Source: Syntrophaceae bacterium UBA2192 (GTDB lineage Bacteria; Desulfobacterota; Syntrophia; Syntrophales; UBA2192). Taken from it: 29,450 nt of DNA. The stretch is taken from positions 1 to 29,450 of the forward strand of contig DCVI01000154.1 in the NCBI GenBank assembly GCA_002327315.1, given 5' to 3'. Both the position numbers and the translations under genes were made by a program. The notes under the pieces are model-generated. The model ran no database searches and was not told the origin of the DNA. It saw nothing but the letters and a program-made list of their open reading frames with translations. This document shows, in pieces, positions 29,053 through 29,450 of the stretch (position 1 is the stretch's first letter; every line of letters begins with the position of its first letter).

Positions 29053-29450
29053 TCAGCGGCCGACCTTCTTCAGGAAGTCCGCGTAGATCTTCTTTCCCTC
29101 CGGCGGCGCCGTCTTCAGCCACTCGGCGCGGATGTTCTGCGTGACCTTTTCGAGGTCCTGCATCATCTGCTTGGAGGGGGCCACGGTCTCGATGCCGTTC
29201 TTGTTGCTGATGGCTTCCTGCTCCTTGTCCCATTTCTTCACGTTCGCCCACATGGTTTCTTCCATTTCCTTGCCGATCTTCACGAGGATGTCCTGCTGGG
29301 CTTTGGGGAGTTTCTGGAAGGCCTTCAGGTTGACCGTCACCATGTCGGTGGCGGCGGTGATGAACAACGGTTCGTAATATTTCAGCACTTCCCAAAATTT
29401 TCCGTCCACGGCGGTGGGCGACGAGGTCATGACGGAATCAATCAAACCCG
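29053..29450 (-). CDS. dctP: TRAP transporter periplasmic substrate-binding protein (DctP), C-terminal part
   Basis: Only the last 132 or so codons are in the window; the gene runs off the right edge. It reads GLIDSVMTSSPTAVDGKFWE, then VLKYYEPLFITAATDMVTVN, the typical late part of DctP, in which the ligand-binding segment is followed by long C-terminal helices (AFQKLPKAQQDILVKIGKEM). The TTG at 29445 is an internal codon, not a start. It is the first gene of the TRAP-pxp operon visible here. The substrate is predicted to be 5-oxoproline because of the downstream pxp genes. Confidence 0.92.
   Translation of the reverse strand, partial: GLIDSVMTSSPTAVDGKFWEVLKYYEPLFITAATDMVTVNLKAFQKLPKAQQDILVKIGKEMEETMWANVKKWDKEQEAISNKNGIETVAPSKQMMQDLEKVTQNIRAEWLKTAPPEGKKIYADFLKKVGR

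Overview
The window is a high-GC bacterial chromosome segment. No rRNA or tRNA marks the lineage. The gene mix (Cys-containing PAS sensors, a TRAP transporter joined to 5-oxoprolinase genes, tatA next to a DUF1385 gene, a Zn alcohol dehydrogenase, acyl-CoA ligase, threonine aldolase) fits an anaerobic or syntrophic member of the former Deltaproteobacteria (Desulfobacterota). That placement is inference. Most of the window is ordinary chromosome in short operons. The clearest acquired-looking piece is a restriction-modification pair.

Layout: 181-2647 (-) a small unknown protein and a four-PAS/LuxR regulator; 2907-3947 (-) threonine aldolase between two hairpin terminators; 4265-5733 (-) an ECF sigma, membrane partner and DUF3106 operon; 5828-6865 (-) alcohol dehydrogenase; 7024-8668 (+) a small unknown protein, then tatA and DUF1385; 8923-11562 a divergent acyltransferase (-) and long-chain acyl-CoA ligase (+); 11655-13468 (-) a membrane protein and a flavodoxin; 13682-14710 (+) a LexA-like repressor with a perfect palindromic operator, followed by a small membrane protein; 14955-17633 (+) a PaeR7I/XhoI-type methyltransferase and endonuclease; 17718-19440 (-) a methyltransferase and a ChaN-like lipoprotein; 19767-20756 (+) an NAD(P)-binding Rossmann protein; 20874-24096 (-) a hybrid histidine kinase and a small partner; 24521-29450 (-) a TRAP transporter plus PxpABC operon that probably imports 5-oxoproline and hydrolyses it to glutamate. 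The dctP gene is cut by the window edge.

The most unusual feature is between the genes. About ten gaps are filled by stretches built from one or a few short 'words' of roughly 6-9 bases, repeated imperfectly head to tail. In at least five gaps the same word returns in reverse complement, giving long imperfect hairpins. Different loci use different words (ATTGGGT, GGTCACT, CGTCCCT, GGCTTATG, CGAGGTC, AACCAGTT, CAGGTAAC and others), but some words recur at distant loci in the same order. These elements start or stop at gene ends and are not standard terminators, REP/BIME elements or CRISPRs. One forms the 5' leader of the lexA-like gene, and another lies inside the pxp operon. I regard them as the best candidate for something undescribed here.
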